Shown: positions 8,591 through 17,788, counted from the stretch's first letter. The stretch: DNA of 64,000 bases from Gemmatimonadaceae bacterium (GCA_036496605.1 DASXKV010000011.1:1-64000); one strand, 5' to 3'. Numbers and translations are program-made. The notes: generated by a model not told the origin, from the sequence alone.

Positions 8591-9964
8591 TCATTCGTAC
8601 AAGTCAGCTCGCGTGCGTGGCAGCTCCACCTGTCCCCCCGCACGCGGCTTCGCGAACAGCGACTGAACGATTCCGATGCGGCCGCTGCGGAAGCCGAACG
8701 CAGACGCGGACATGTACAGTCGCCACACACGGTACGTCGGCTTGCCGACGAGCGCGATTGCCTCACGACGACGCGCCTCGAGCCGCCGAATCCAGTTTTG
8801 TAGCGTGAGCACGTAATGCTCGCGAAGACTCTCGACGTCCCGCAGCTCGAAGCCACTTCGCTCGGCGCTCGCGATCACGGTGGCGGACGGCGGGAGCTCG
8901 CCATCCGGGAAGACATAGCGATCGATGAACTCGCCGCGCCGCCAGACCTTTGCCGCCGCGCGTGACGCGCGTGATTGCGGACGTGATGCTTCGATGCCGA
9001 CGATGCCATGATTCAGGAACAACCCACCCGGTCGCAACGCCGCGTAGGAACACGCGAAGTACTCGTCGAGTCGCTTCTGCCCGACGTGTTCCACCATGCC
9101 GACGCTCGAGATCTTGTCGAACTCGGGCAGGTCGGCCAGCCGGCGATAGTCGCGCAGCTCGACGCGACAGCGGTCGCTCAATCCCGCTGCGGCGATGCGC
9201 TCGCGGGCGAGTTCCGCCTGTGCTTCGCTGAGCGTGATCCCGAGGGCGAAAACGCCATATCGCTTTGCGGCATGCATGATGAGACCGCCCCAGCCACAGC
9301 CGATATCGAGCAGTCGCTCACCAGCACCGAGCCGCAGCTTCCGGCAGATCAGCTCGAGCTTCGATTCCTGAGCGCTGTCGAGATCGTCGTCGCCCCGCGC
9401 GAAGTAACCGCACGAGTAGACCATTCGCGCATCGAGCCAGAGCGAATAAAACGCGTTACCGACGTTGTAATGAAAGCGCACCGCGTCGCGATCACGCGCC
9501 GTCGAGTGCCGACGGCCGGCGAGATGCGAAGACGCCGGCATCACGGCGTCGCCGGCCCGCTCGGGTCGCTCATCGCGTGGCAGCGCGAGAACATGTCGTG
9601 CGAGCCGGAGGAGCGCGCGTGGCGATCGCAAACGCGACGCGGCCAGATCGCCGAGGTCGGCAGCCGCTTCCAGATCGCCTTCGACGTCGACGTCGCCAAA
9701 GATGTAGCTCTCCGCTATCGAGAGTTCCGAAGGCGGCAACAGCATGCGCCGCAGGGCACCGGGCGACTCGAGCACGATTGTGAAACGTGGCGCTTCCGCC
9801 GGCTCGTCGAGGGTACCGTCCCAGAACCGGACGCCAAATCGGCGCGCGGCGACTGGTCCGAAGGCGTCCTCCAGCACGACCCTCGCCGCGGCCAGAGCCC
9901 TCCCGTCTTTCTCGGGTGGCAGCGCCTCTGAGAACGACTGCTGCGTAGTGATCGGTTGCGCCAT
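8591..9964 (-). CDS. cfa: Cyclopropane-fatty-acyl-phospholipid synthase
   Basis: SAM-dependent enzyme that adds a methylene bridge to unsaturated acyl chains of membrane phospholipids, usually for stationary-phase or acid resistance. The 457-residue product has an N-terminal lipid-binding domain (about 30-130) and a C-terminal methyltransferase domain with YNVGNAFYSLWLD, the SAM loop LLDIGCGWGG, GITLSEAQ and VGMVEHVG, all hallmark Cfa motifs. A stretch rich in Arg and Ala near residues 125-160 separates the domains. Transcribed alone and convergent with the M20 gene, 13 bp between stops. The symbol rests on family motifs, not on operon context. Confidence 0.94.
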   Translation of the reverse strand: MAQPITTQQSFSEALPPEKDGRALAAARVVLEDAFGPVAARRFGVRFWDGTLDEPAEAPRFTIVLESPGALRRMLLPPSELSIAESYIFGDVDVEGDLEAAADLGDLAASRLRSPRALLRLARHVLALPRDERPERAGDAVMPASSHLAGRRHSTARDRDAVRFHYNVGNAFYSLWLDARMVYSCGYFARGDDDLDSAQESKLELICRKLRLGAGERLLDIGCGWGGLIMHAAKRYGVFALGITLSEAQAELARERIAAAGLSDRCRVELRDYRRLADLPEFDKISSVGMVEHVGQKRLDEYFACSYAALRPGGLFLNHGIVGIEASRPQSRASRAAAKVWRRGEFIDRYVFPDGELPPSATVIASAERSGFELRDVESLREHYVLTLQNWIRRLEARRREAIALVGKPTYRVWRLYMSASAFGFRSGRIGIVQSLFAKPRAGGQVELPRTRADLYE

Positions 9965-10132
9965 GGGTCGACCGCGGAGCTAACGGGTACTAACGAGAGT
10001 ATACGAGTGGAGGGAAGCGTCGAAAGTGGGAGGCCACCCCAAAGTCGGGGATACGTGACGTCGGAGCGGTCTTTCCCGTCGAGTCAGGTGAACGAACGGG
10101 ACCAATCCGCTTCCACTCAGCTGAAGATTTCT

Positions 10133-10855
10133 ATGCGCGTATCTCGCAGCCTTGATTCGGTATTCGCTGCCCTCGCTCTGGGCTTATCTGTCGCGCTGGC
10201 ACAGGGATGCGCGAGCTCCGGATCAACGCCTGTCATGCAGCAGGGATTGACCCGTTTGCCCGCTCCGCGTACTACCGAGAGCTTCGCGGTGCTCGAGCGC
10301 GGCGTGCTCGACGAAGTCAATCGCCTGCGCTCCGATCCACAGGATTACGCGGCCGGTCTCGAGCGCGACCTTCAGTACTACCACGGAAATCTGTTTCGCC
10401 GACCTGGAGACGAGAGCGCGCTCGAGACGCGAGAGGGCACCGCGGCGGTGCGCGAGGCGATTCGGGTTCTGCGCCAGACGAAGTCGATGGGTACGCTGCG
10501 TCCGTCTTCTGGAATGACGCTTGGCGCCCGTGATCACGTGAAGGATCAGGCGTCGCGTGGGCTCATGAACCACAAGGGCACCGACGGCAGCATGGCCTGG
10601 GACCGCGTGAGCCGCTACGGCGACTGGAAGACGAAGATCTCCGAGAACATGACCTTCGGGCCGTCGACGGCGCACGACGTCGTGGCAGCGCTCGTGATCG
10701 ACGACGGCATCACCGATCGGGGTCATCGCAAGAACATCCTCGATCCCGATGTAAAGGTGGTCGGGATCTCGTGCGGGCCGCACAAGGCGCTGCGAGTTAT
10801 GTGCGATATGGTGGAGGCGGGCGGATTCGTCGAGCACCAGGCCGAGCATCGCTAG
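10133..10855 (+). CDS. CAP (SCP/PR-1) domain lipoprotein
   Basis: Extracytoplasmic CAP-superfamily protein of 240 residues. The open frame extends further upstream, but the ATG at 10133 opens a lipoprotein signal with a Cys in LAQGCASSG, so I use it. The CAP fold starts with LDEVNRLRSDPQDYA and contains the conserved DHVKDQASRG..NHKGTDGS region, SENMTFGP, and the late DRGHRKNILDPD motif (the CAP HR.N signature), which supplies conserved His and acidic residues. Bacterial CAP proteins are secreted and bind lipids or peptidoglycan-associated ligands; this one's role is unknown. A second CAP gene lies 1.2 kb away beyond a GH18 gene. Confidence 0.85.
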   Translation: MRVSRSLDSVFAALALGLSVALAQGCASSGSTPVMQQGLTRLPAPRTTESFAVLERGVLDEVNRLRSDPQDYAAGLERDLQYYHGNLFRRPGDESALETREGTAAVREAIRVLRQTKSMGTLRPSSGMTLGARDHVKDQASRGLMNHKGTDGSMAWDRVSRYGDWKTKISENMTFGPSTAHDVVAALVIDDGITDRGHRKNILDPDVKVVGISCGPHKALRVMCDMVEAGGFVEHQAEHR

Positions 10856-10913
10856 GGCGGCGAGTGGCTGGAGCGAAACCTTTCGCGCGCGAGTCGTAAC
10901 CCGCCACTAACCA

Positions 10914-11963
10914 CTACTTGGTCGCGGTCGCTCTCGGCAGCGCGCTCCAAATATCCTCATCCTCCGTCCCGAGCACCCAGGCCGAGAATCCGCGCAACTT
11001 CTTCTCCTGCATCAGCGCGATCTTCTTCTGAAAGCTTCGCGCGTTCTCGAGGAAAAGCCATTCGTACGTCCCGCCGTTCGGGTAATACGCGAAAGGCACT
11101 TGATCCGTCTCCTCCCATCGCATCGGCGCGTTCGCGCGCTCCGCGAGGTGCGAGCCCCACCGCCAGGTAACCGTCTCGCTCCATGAGCGCACCTGCTCGG
11201 GAATCGACGGGTCCGCGCGCGCGAACCAGTGCTGTCCATAGAGCGGAATGCCGAGCGAGAGTTTTTCCGCCGGCACGTAGCGGAGGAAGTAATCGACGTT
11301 GTCTCGCACCCACGTGAGGCCAGCGACAGGGCCCGGTGGCGTGCGGCGCGTGTGCTGATCGTACGACATCATCGACACGAAATCACTCACCCGTCCGATG
11401 GCGCCCAGGTCGTAACCACCGCGCCAACTCTCCTGGAGGAATCGGTGATAGGCGGTGGGACCAACTGCTTCGTCCGTACGATGAACCACAGCGATCGAGA
11501 TGGCGAAGCCCGCGGCATGAAGTGCCGACGCGGCGTCGACGTACCACTTCGTAAAACGGTCGCGATCGAGCTCGTTGAGATTCTCGACGTCGAATTGAAT
11601 TCCCCAATAGCCGTTGCGACGGCACGCAGCGACCATGGACTCGATGCTCCGCCTCTGCGCGGCCGTGTCACCGAGTAGTCGTCGTAAGGCAGGCTGATTG
11701 AACCCCTCGTTCACAAAGAGCGGCATCACCTTCACGCGATGTTCCCTGGCAAGCTTCAGCACGCGCGCATCGACGCCGCCGAAGAAGGTGCCTAGCGAGT
11801 CGACCGTGTAGCTCTGGGGGCCGAGCACGCTGATCTGGTCGATGTGTGCGACCAGACTGCGGTACGCATCCTCGCGGTCGGTGTAATAGAACAAGCGCTC
11901 GCCCTGAGCGCCCAGACGGGCAACAGCGAGGACGAGCGTCAGCGCGACGAGGCGGTAACGCAT
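10914..11963 (-). CDS. Secreted glycoside hydrolase family 18 protein (chitinase/YaaH-like)
   Basis: 349-residue TIM-barrel hydrolase of the GH18 type. A signal peptide (MRYRLVALTLVLAVARLGAQ) precedes strand beta1 (LFYYTDRED). The catalytic strand beta4 reads GIQFDVEN, keeping the Glu expected to be the proton donor and the nearest Asp of the DxxDxDxE motif. SMMSYDQHT and LGIPLYGQHWF match the beta6/beta7 substrate strands of the YaaH-like spore-lysis/peptidoglycan branch. Such enzymes cut beta-1,4 links in chitin or peptidoglycan. Sandwiched between two CAP-domain genes, which suggests a cell-wall rather than a nutritional role, but that is inference. Confidence 0.85.
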   Translation of the reverse strand: MRYRLVALTLVLAVARLGAQGERLFYYTDREDAYRSLVAHIDQISVLGPQSYTVDSLGTFFGGVDARVLKLAREHRVKVMPLFVNEGFNQPALRRLLGDTAAQRRSIESMVAACRRNGYWGIQFDVENLNELDRDRFTKWYVDAASALHAAGFAISIAVVHRTDEAVGPTAYHRFLQESWRGGYDLGAIGRVSDFVSMMSYDQHTRRTPPGPVAGLTWVRDNVDYFLRYVPAEKLSLGIPLYGQHWFARADPSIPEQVRSWSETVTWRWGSHLAERANAPMRWEETDQVPFAYYPNGGTYEWLFLENARSFQKKIALMQEKKLRGFSAWVLGTEDEDIWSALPRATATK

Positions 11964-12043
11964 GTTGGAGGAGGGTTAGGTTTTAAATCTTCTAATCAGG
12001 GCTACTCGATACACAGTATGACAGTTAGCAGTACGACAAGATC

Positions 12044-12691
12044 TTACTGTGGAGCCCCGAACGTCTGAACGAAGATCAAGCGTCCGCGCGCGTCAGGCTC
12101 GAGCACGACGCCCGTCTCACTATAGCCACCGGCGAGGATGTTCGCTCGATGCCCCGGCGAGTGCATCCACGCTGCGACAGCGCTTGCCGCGTCGGTATAG
12201 CCCAGTGCGAGGTTCTCACCGAGCGCGTTCCAGGCGTATCCCGCCGCTTCGGCGCGCACGCGCGGCGTTGGATACTGGCCGCTCAGGATCACGTGATCCA
12301 GCACACCCGTCTCCGCGATCTGCGTCGCCTGAAGCTTCGCGTCGGTAACGAGCTTCCTATTGACGCGGAGCGGCGGCAGTGAGTGCTGCGCGCGCTGGAG
12401 ATTCACGAGATACACGACTTCGCGCGCCATGTGGTCGAGCGACATCGGCACCAGTATGCGCGCGGGTTTACTCGCCGCCGCCGTGCGTGTGTTGCCCGTA
12501 CTGGGAAGGAGAAAAGCAGATCCAAGACACAAGATCAGGGCGATGGCGATTTTCGTCGGCGTCGCGATGCGTGTCTTCTCACTCTGACGAATGTGCGTGA
12601 CCAGCAGGCGCCCGAATCCGGAGCGTGAGATCACTCCGGAGCGAACGTGGCGGCGAGCTGTCGTAAATGAACGTTGTGTCACTGAACCCAC
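12044..12691 (-). CDS. CAP-domain secreted protein
   Basis: Second CAP/SCP protein of this locus, up to 215 residues. The start is uncertain: the frame opens at GTG 12691, another GTG follows three codons later, and the hydrophobic segment (IAIALILCLGSAFLL) begins only about residue 47, so the true start may be internal. The CAP fold runs from VYLVNLQRAQHSLPPLRVN, through HVILSGQYPTPRVRAEAAGY and GENLALGY, to AAWMHSPGHRANIL, the canonical CAP signature with paired His residues. It is shorter and has a different anchor from the CAP lipoprotein at 10133. The gene is in line with the GH18 gene (80 bp apart), so the pair could be one unit. Confidence 0.85.
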   Translation of the reverse strand: MGSVTQRSFTTARRHVRSGVISRSGFGRLLVTHIRQSEKTRIATPTKIAIALILCLGSAFLLPSTGNTRTAAASKPARILVPMSLDHMAREVVYLVNLQRAQHSLPPLRVNRKLVTDAKLQATQIAETGVLDHVILSGQYPTPRVRAEAAGYAWNALGENLALGYTDAASAVAAWMHSPGHRANILAGGYSETGVVLEPDARGRLIFVQTFGAPQ

Positions 12692-12956
12692 CGAATAATA
12701 CGAAATGCGAGTGAAGCCTCGTGCTCGGCAGAACCAACACGAGCCAGCGGCGGCTCACGTCACGTTTCGACGGCACCTCTTGCCCTACGGCCGCGAAGCG
12801 CCGAGGTGTCGGCCCCGGCCTTCGGGCACTCCGGAATTGATCATGCACGCTGTCAACTCACTTTGGGCACGAGGGATTAGCGAAACGCCTCTGATCCTGT
12901 GACACTTAGGTGAGTCTCGACCCCCAGTGCCTTTCCCCGGTACCCGGCGCCTCTTC

Positions 12957-14576
12957 ATGTCTTTGCGCGTTCTCGTCACGGACGAAATCGATCCCGAAGG
13001 TGTGCAACTCCTCGCCGCGCAGCCTGAACTGCACGTCGACGAGGTGCCCACATTAGCCAAGCAAGAATTGCTCGCGCGCATCGGCGAGTACGACGCAATC
13101 GTTGGACGAAGCGCGACTCGAATTTCCGAAGAGCTCCTGCGCGCGGCAAAAAGACTGAAAGTCGTGGGACGTGCCGGCGTCGGCGTCGACAACATCGCGC
13201 TCGACGCCGCGACCGCGCTCGGCATCGCCGTCATCAATGCGCCGGCTGGCAACACTGTCGCCGTCGCCGAGCTGTTCTTCGGCGTGATGATTGGGCTCCT
13301 TCGTCATTTGCCGCAGGCAACGCAGACGATGCGAGAGGGCAAATGGGATCGCTCTCAACTACTCGGCAGTGAGCTCAAGGGTCGCACGCTCGGCATCGTT
13401 GGTGTCGGGCGCATCGGCAGTGAGATCGCAACGCGGGCACAAGCGTTCTGCATGGAAGCGGTCGGCTTCGATCCATATATCGCCGACGAACGATTTCGGG
13501 CGCTGCGGGTGCGTCGTGCACCGACGCTCGACGCGCTGCTGGAGGAAGCCGACATCGTCACGGTCCACACACCGCTGAACGACGAGACGAGGGGACTCAT
13601 CGGCCGCCGCGAGCTGTCGATACTGCGCCCCGGCAGTATCGTCGCGAATCTCGCCCGTGGCGGCATCGTCGACGATCAGGCGCTCCTGGCGGCGCTCGAC
13701 AGCGGCCATGTGCAGGGTGCGGCACTCGACGTCTATCAGGGCGAACCGCTCGCTGCCGATCACCCGATTCGCCGTGCGCCTAACGTCGTGCTCACCCCGC
13801 ACATCGGGGCGTCGACCGCCGAAGCGCAACGCAACGTCGCGGTCGATGTGTGTCGTGCGGTGCGCGACGCGCTGCTGCACGGCGAGCTCTCGCGGTCGAT
13901 CAACGTCGCCTCGGTTTCGTTGGGCGACGGCCGCTGGCGAGAAGTTCAGCCCGCGATGCTCGTCGCGCAGCGTGCGGCAATGGTGACGCGTGCCATCCTC
14001 GCCGATCAGGGGCTTCGGGCAGTGCGCCGGCTCTCCGTCCGCTGCGGTAGTTCCCTAATAGATGCGGGCGATCTCTTGTTATCGGCGGCGGCGGTCGGCG
14101 TGCTCGCGGGTGTCGTCGAGACCGATCGCTTGAACCTCATCAACGCGCGTACGTTGGCGGAAGCTCGTGGCCTCGAGCTCTCCGTCGCCGAGGCAGCGAC
14201 TGCTCATCCGTATTCGGTCGACGTCTCGCTTTCCGGCGGCATGCAGGAGCTTGGAGTGGCGGGAAGCGCCGGACCCGATAGCGGGCCGCGCCTAACGCGT
14301 ATCGGCAGCTTTCACGTGGACGTGACGCCGCGGCAGACGCTCATCGTGCTCACGAACAACGACGTCCCGGGCGTCATCGGGCGTGTCGGCACGCTCCTCG
14401 GCGACGCGGGCGTGAATATCGCCGAATATCACCAGGCACGTCTCGCTCAGGGTGGTGAAGCGCTCGCAGCGATCTCCGTCGACGGCACCGCGGGTGCAGA
14501 TATCCGTCGCAAGCTGCTCGAGCTGCACGATGTGATGACGGCGACGATCGTTCGGTTCGAGGGGCTAGGGGCGTAG
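12957..14576 (+). CDS. serA: D-3-phosphoglycerate dehydrogenase
   Basis: First enzyme of phosphorylated L-serine synthesis, oxidising 3-phosphoglycerate with NAD. The ATG at 12957 gives 539 residues starting SLRVLVTDEIDPEG, the usual N-terminus; the open frame reaches a little further upstream. The Rossmann loop is GIVGVGRIGSEIA, followed by the catalytic region NLARGGIVDDQAL and HIGASTAEAQ. Residues about 320-450 form the long intervening domain of type-I PGDH, and the C-terminus is an ACT domain (VLTNNDVPGVIGRVGTLLG), the usual site for serine feedback. The gene is followed by an FAD-linked oxidase, serB and a class V aminotransferase, making this a serine synthesis block. Confidence 0.95.
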   Translation: MSLRVLVTDEIDPEGVQLLAAQPELHVDEVPTLAKQELLARIGEYDAIVGRSATRISEELLRAAKRLKVVGRAGVGVDNIALDAATALGIAVINAPAGNTVAVAELFFGVMIGLLRHLPQATQTMREGKWDRSQLLGSELKGRTLGIVGVGRIGSEIATRAQAFCMEAVGFDPYIADERFRALRVRRAPTLDALLEEADIVTVHTPLNDETRGLIGRRELSILRPGSIVANLARGGIVDDQALLAALDSGHVQGAALDVYQGEPLAADHPIRRAPNVVLTPHIGASTAEAQRNVAVDVCRAVRDALLHGELSRSINVASVSLGDGRWREVQPAMLVAQRAAMVTRAILADQGLRAVRRLSVRCGSSLIDAGDLLLSAAAVGVLAGVVETDRLNLINARTLAEARGLELSVAEAATAHPYSVDVSLSGGMQELGVAGSAGPDSGPRLTRIGSFHVDVTPRQTLIVLTNNDVPGVIGRVGTLLGDAGVNIAEYHQARLAQGGEALAAISVDGTAGADIRRKLLELHDVMTATIVRFEGLGA

Positions 14577-14585
14577 GGGCCACGG

Positions 14586-15947
14586 ATGCTCTCTACCGAT
14601 GTCGGCGTTAGGCAATCGTTTGCGCGGGATGCGTCCGGGCTCGAGATGATACCGGAGGCCGTCGCGCGACCGGCGAACAACGGCGAGGTGCTCGAGGTCC
14701 TGCGGTCCGCGCACGCCGAAGGAGGGTTCGTAACAGCTGCCGGCGGGCAAACCAGCACCACTGGCGCGTCGATTGCCGACCGCGGCGTTCTCCTGTCCCT
14801 GCGAGGGCTCACCGAGATCGGCGAGATCGATCGTGACCACCTAACGGTTCGTGTTCAGGCCGGCGTCAACGTCGGCGATCTCAAACGCCGGCTCGCGACC
14901 GAAGGTCTGCTGTTCGCGCCCGATCCCACGAGCGAAGAGGACGTCACCGTCGGCGGCGCGATCGCGTGCAATGCATCCGGAGCGCGCAGTCTGCTTTATG
15001 GCGCGACGCGCCAGCATGTCGCTTCGCTCCGCGTCGCACTCGCCGACGGAAGCGTCCACGAGCTGCAGCGCATCCGTCTCGAGAAGAACACCGTTGGCTA
15101 TGCACCGATTCACGAGCCGGTCGATTGGTTCATCGGCAGCGAAGGAACGCTCGGCGTCGTACTCGAGGCCGAGCTCTCGTTGCTTCCGCTTCCGGCAAGT
15201 GTCACCGGCGTCGCGATTCCATTCGCTCGTGAGGCAGAGGCGCTCGACTTCGTCGTTTCGGCGCGCACGTCGACGGAGGTGTCGGCGCGCTGTCTCGAGT
15301 TCTTCGACAACGCGGCACTTGGCGTGGCGCGCGGCGCGGAGCGGAACGATCAATGGGTCGCGGGTGCCGGCGCGCTCGTGTACGTCGAACAGGCGGTCGC
15401 TGCCGGCTCCGATGTGCCGCTCGAACGCTGGCTCGCTTTGGGCCAGCAATTCGGCGCGGTGGAGGAAGACATGCTCGTCTATGAAGGGGAGTCTGCCTTA
15501 CGAGACGCTCGCCGGATCCGGCACAGCGTTCCCGCGACCATGAACGAGCGCGGCGCGAGATCGCGCGCGGCGGGTGGACGCAAAGTCTCTACCGACTGGG
15601 CCGTTCCCTTTCGACGGTTGAAGGATGCGATCGCCGCCGCGCGGCGCTTCGCCGGCGACGCGGGCCTCGAGCCACCCGTGATTTACGGCCACGCCGGCAA
15701 CGGTCACCCGCATCAGAACTTCATTGCCCGCGACGCAACGGAGCTCGCGCGCATCGAGCGGGTCGTCGAGTCGACACTGCGTCACGCGTTATCGTTAGGT
15801 GGAACCGTCGCGGCGGAGCACGGCATCGGGAAGCTCAAGCGTCGCTGGCTGCCCTTGCAGCTCACTCCGCTGCAGCTCGGTGTCATGCGCGCGATCAAAT
15901 GCGAGCTCGATCCACGGAGTATGCTCGCGCCGGGCAATCTGTTCTGA
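14586..15947 (+). CDS. FAD-linked oxidase (GlcD/D-lactate dehydrogenase family), candidate D-2-hydroxyglutarate dehydrogenase
   Basis: 453-residue flavoprotein of the vanillyl-alcohol-oxidase/GlcD superfamily. The FAD-binding domain has PANNGEVLEVLRSAH, AAGGQTSTTGASI and a pyrophosphate-contact region at FAPDPTSEEDVTVGGAIACNASG (discontinuous conserved positions); the cap domain ends with HGIGKLKRRWL, which carries the conserved His, and a C-terminal DPRSMLAPGNLF. Family members oxidise D-2-hydroxy acids (D-lactate, glycolate, D-2-hydroxyglutarate). It starts 10 bp after serA and ends 14 bp before serB. SerA can reduce 2-oxoglutarate to D-2-hydroxyglutarate, and in some bacteria a dedicated FAD dehydrogenase re-oxidises it to pull serine synthesis forward; this position fits that role, by inference. 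Confidence 0.82.
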   Translation: MLSTDVGVRQSFARDASGLEMIPEAVARPANNGEVLEVLRSAHAEGGFVTAAGGQTSTTGASIADRGVLLSLRGLTEIGEIDRDHLTVRVQAGVNVGDLKRRLATEGLLFAPDPTSEEDVTVGGAIACNASGARSLLYGATRQHVASLRVALADGSVHELQRIRLEKNTVGYAPIHEPVDWFIGSEGTLGVVLEAELSLLPLPASVTGVAIPFAREAEALDFVVSARTSTEVSARCLEFFDNAALGVARGAERNDQWVAGAGALVYVEQAVAAGSDVPLERWLALGQQFGAVEEDMLVYEGESALRDARRIRHSVPATMNERGARSRAAGGRKVSTDWAVPFRRLKDAIAAARRFAGDAGLEPPVIYGHAGNGHPHQNFIARDATELARIERVVESTLRHALSLGGTVAAEHGIGKLKRRWLPLQLTPLQLGVMRAIKCELDPRSMLAPGNLF

Positions 15948-15960
15948 GCACGACCTTGAC

Positions 15961-16629
15961 GTGACGCCAACGTTCTCTTCAGTCGTGATCGACGTCGACT
16001 CGACGCTCTGTGGTATCGAGGGAATCGACTTCCTCGCCGAGCGCCGCGGCGGTGACATCGGAGCGCGAATCGCCGCCCTCACCGATCGGGCGATGCGCGG
16101 CGACGTCGCGCTCGAATCGGTCTATGGCGAGCGCCTGGCGATCGTCCAGCCTTCGGAGGCCGATGTCGCCGCCCTCGCAGATGAATATCGAGAATCGCTC
16201 GCGCCCGGAGCGGCGGCTGCGATCACGTCGATGCGGAATGCCGGCCTGAGACTGAATCTCCTCAGCGGTGGCATTCGCCAGGCGATCGCTCCCGTCGCGC
16301 GCGCGCTCGGCTTCGAGGACAGAGATCTCTATGCCGTGTCGCTCGCCTTCGACTCGACAGGCAGTTACGTGACGTACGACAAGAGCTCGCCGCTCACGAC
16401 ACAACGTGGAAAATCTGAGGTCGTCGGTCGTCTCACGGCCGAAGGCAAGCTGAAGCGACCGATACTCGCCGTCGGTGACGGCGCGACGGATGTCCCGCTC
16501 CGAAGCATCGCTGACACCTTTGCCGCGTACACCGGTTTTGCACGGCGGCCGAGTGTTGTTGCGAACGCCGATCTCGAGATCGCGAGTTTCGCCGAGCTCG
16601 CGCGGTTCGTGCTCGCTGCGGAGGGCTAG
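15961..16629 (+). CDS. serB: Phosphoserine phosphatase (HAD family)
   Basis: HAD-superfamily phosphatase producing L-serine from phosphoserine. I use the GTG at 15961 (222 residues), since the longer frame overlaps the preceding gene heavily and lacks homology there. Motif I is VIDVDSTLC (nucleophile and acid/base Asp residues), followed by GIDFLAER; motif II is NLLSGGIRQAI; motif III Lys lies in the TTQRGKSEVV region; motif IV is VGDGATDVPL. Length and motifs fit SerB rather than a generic HAD enzyme. Placed between the FAD oxidase and the aminotransferase, completing a three-step serine pathway with serA. Confidence 0.9.
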   Translation: MTPTFSSVVIDVDSTLCGIEGIDFLAERRGGDIGARIAALTDRAMRGDVALESVYGERLAIVQPSEADVAALADEYRESLAPGAAAAITSMRNAGLRLNLLSGGIRQAIAPVARALGFEDRDLYAVSLAFDSTGSYVTYDKSSPLTTQRGKSEVVGRLTAEGKLKRPILAVGDGATDVPLRSIADTFAAYTGFARRPSVVANADLEIASFAELARFVLAAEG

Positions 16630-16684
16630 AGTAGCTTGATGCTACCACCTGGCACCCGGCACCTGGTCCCCAGCCATTTCTCCC

Positions 16685-17788
16685 ATTTCATTCGGAACTT
16701 TCTTCCTTCCCGGGCCCACTGAAGTACGCCCGGAAATCCTCGCCACGATGACGCGGCCGATGATCGCGCATCGTGGACGCGCGTTCGAGGAACTGTTCGC
16801 TCGGCTCGAGGCCGGCCTGCGTGACGTGTTGCTCACAGCGCGGCCGGTGTACATCAGCACGTCGTCGGCGAGCGGATTGATGGAGGGCGCGATTCGCAAC
16901 GCGCCGACCGGGCCGATTCTCTCTCTGGTGAATGGCGCGTTCTCAGGCCGCTTCGCCAAGATCGCCCAAGCATGCGCGCGCGAGGTGGACGTGATCGAGG
17001 CGCCCTGGGGCGAGACCTGCGACCTCGACGACGTGGACCGACGACTCGGTGCGCGTCGTTATGCAGCGGTAACGGTCGTGCACTCCGAGACCTCGACGGG
17101 CGCGCTCACGGATGTGCGCTCCGTGAGCGAGCTCGCGCATCACCATGGCGCGCTCTGCATCGTCGACAGCGTGAGCGGCGCCGGCGGCGCCGAGCTGCGC
17201 TTCGATGCATGGGGACTCGATTTCGCACTCACCGGGTCGCAGAAAGCGCTCGCGCTGCCGCCCGGCTTGGCGTTCGGCGTCGCTTCTGCCGAATTCGTTA
17301 GGCGCGCACGTGGAGTGACGGACCGCGGTCTCTACTTCGACGTCGTCGAGTTCGAGGAGTTTGCCGCGAAAAACCAGACGCCGGCGACGCCCGCCCTTTC
17401 GCTCCTCTACGCGCTCGACGCGCAGCTCGCGGACGTGCTGCGTGAGGGGATCGAACGGCGCTGGGAACGCCACGACTCGATGCGCGACGCGACGGTTGCG
17501 TGGCTCAAGCGCGCGGTGACGCGCGTCGACCTCGATATTGCGATCCTCGCTCCGGAGGATTCACGGTCGCCGACGGTCACAACGATCACTCTGCCGGAAG
17601 GACTGAAAAGCGCCGACGTCGTGAATGGCGTCGCCCGGCGCGGCTTCGTCATTGGTGGGGGCTATGGGAAACTCAAGGACACGACCATCCGCATCGGACA
17701 TATGGGCGATCACACGCTTGACACGTTGCGCGGATGTTTAGCAGAGTGTGAAGATGCGCTACGGGATGTGGGCGGGATCAAGTGGTGA
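16685..17788 (+). CDS. Class V PLP-dependent aminotransferase, likely phosphoserine aminotransferase of this pathway
   Basis: Fold-type I aminotransferase of the serine-pyruvate/alanine-glyoxylate group. The PLP Lys is in GSQKALALPPGLAFG, with Asp in VDSVSGAG. The family N-terminus (FLPGPTEVRPEIL) is encoded upstream of the first ATG (16748), in the same frame. The nearest plausible start is ATT at 16685 (or CTG at 16649), so the boundary given here (367 residues) is a best guess. It follows serB by about 55 bp. Because the block has serA and serB but no classical SerC in view, this enzyme probably transaminates 3-phosphohydroxypyruvate; serine-glyoxylate or alanine-glyoxylate activity is the alternative. 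Confidence 0.82.
   Translation: MSFGTFFLPGPTEVRPEILATMTRPMIAHRGRAFEELFARLEAGLRDVLLTARPVYISTSSASGLMEGAIRNAPTGPILSLVNGAFSGRFAKIAQACAREVDVIEAPWGETCDLDDVDRRLGARRYAAVTVVHSETSTGALTDVRSVSELAHHHGALCIVDSVSGAGGAELRFDAWGLDFALTGSQKALALPPGLAFGVASAEFVRRARGVTDRGLYFDVVEFEEFAAKNQTPATPALSLLYALDAQLADVLREGIERRWERHDSMRDATVAWLKRAVTRVDLDIAILAPEDSRSPTVTTITLPEGLKSADVVNGVARRGFVIGGGYGKLKDTTIRIGHMGDHTLDTLRGCLAECEDALRDVGGIKW

Noticed and set aside
12692-12956. Possible small RNA or gene upstream of serA
   Set aside because: Contains GC-rich potential stems (around 12790-12830) but no conserved start, terminator or riboswitch core that I can recognise.
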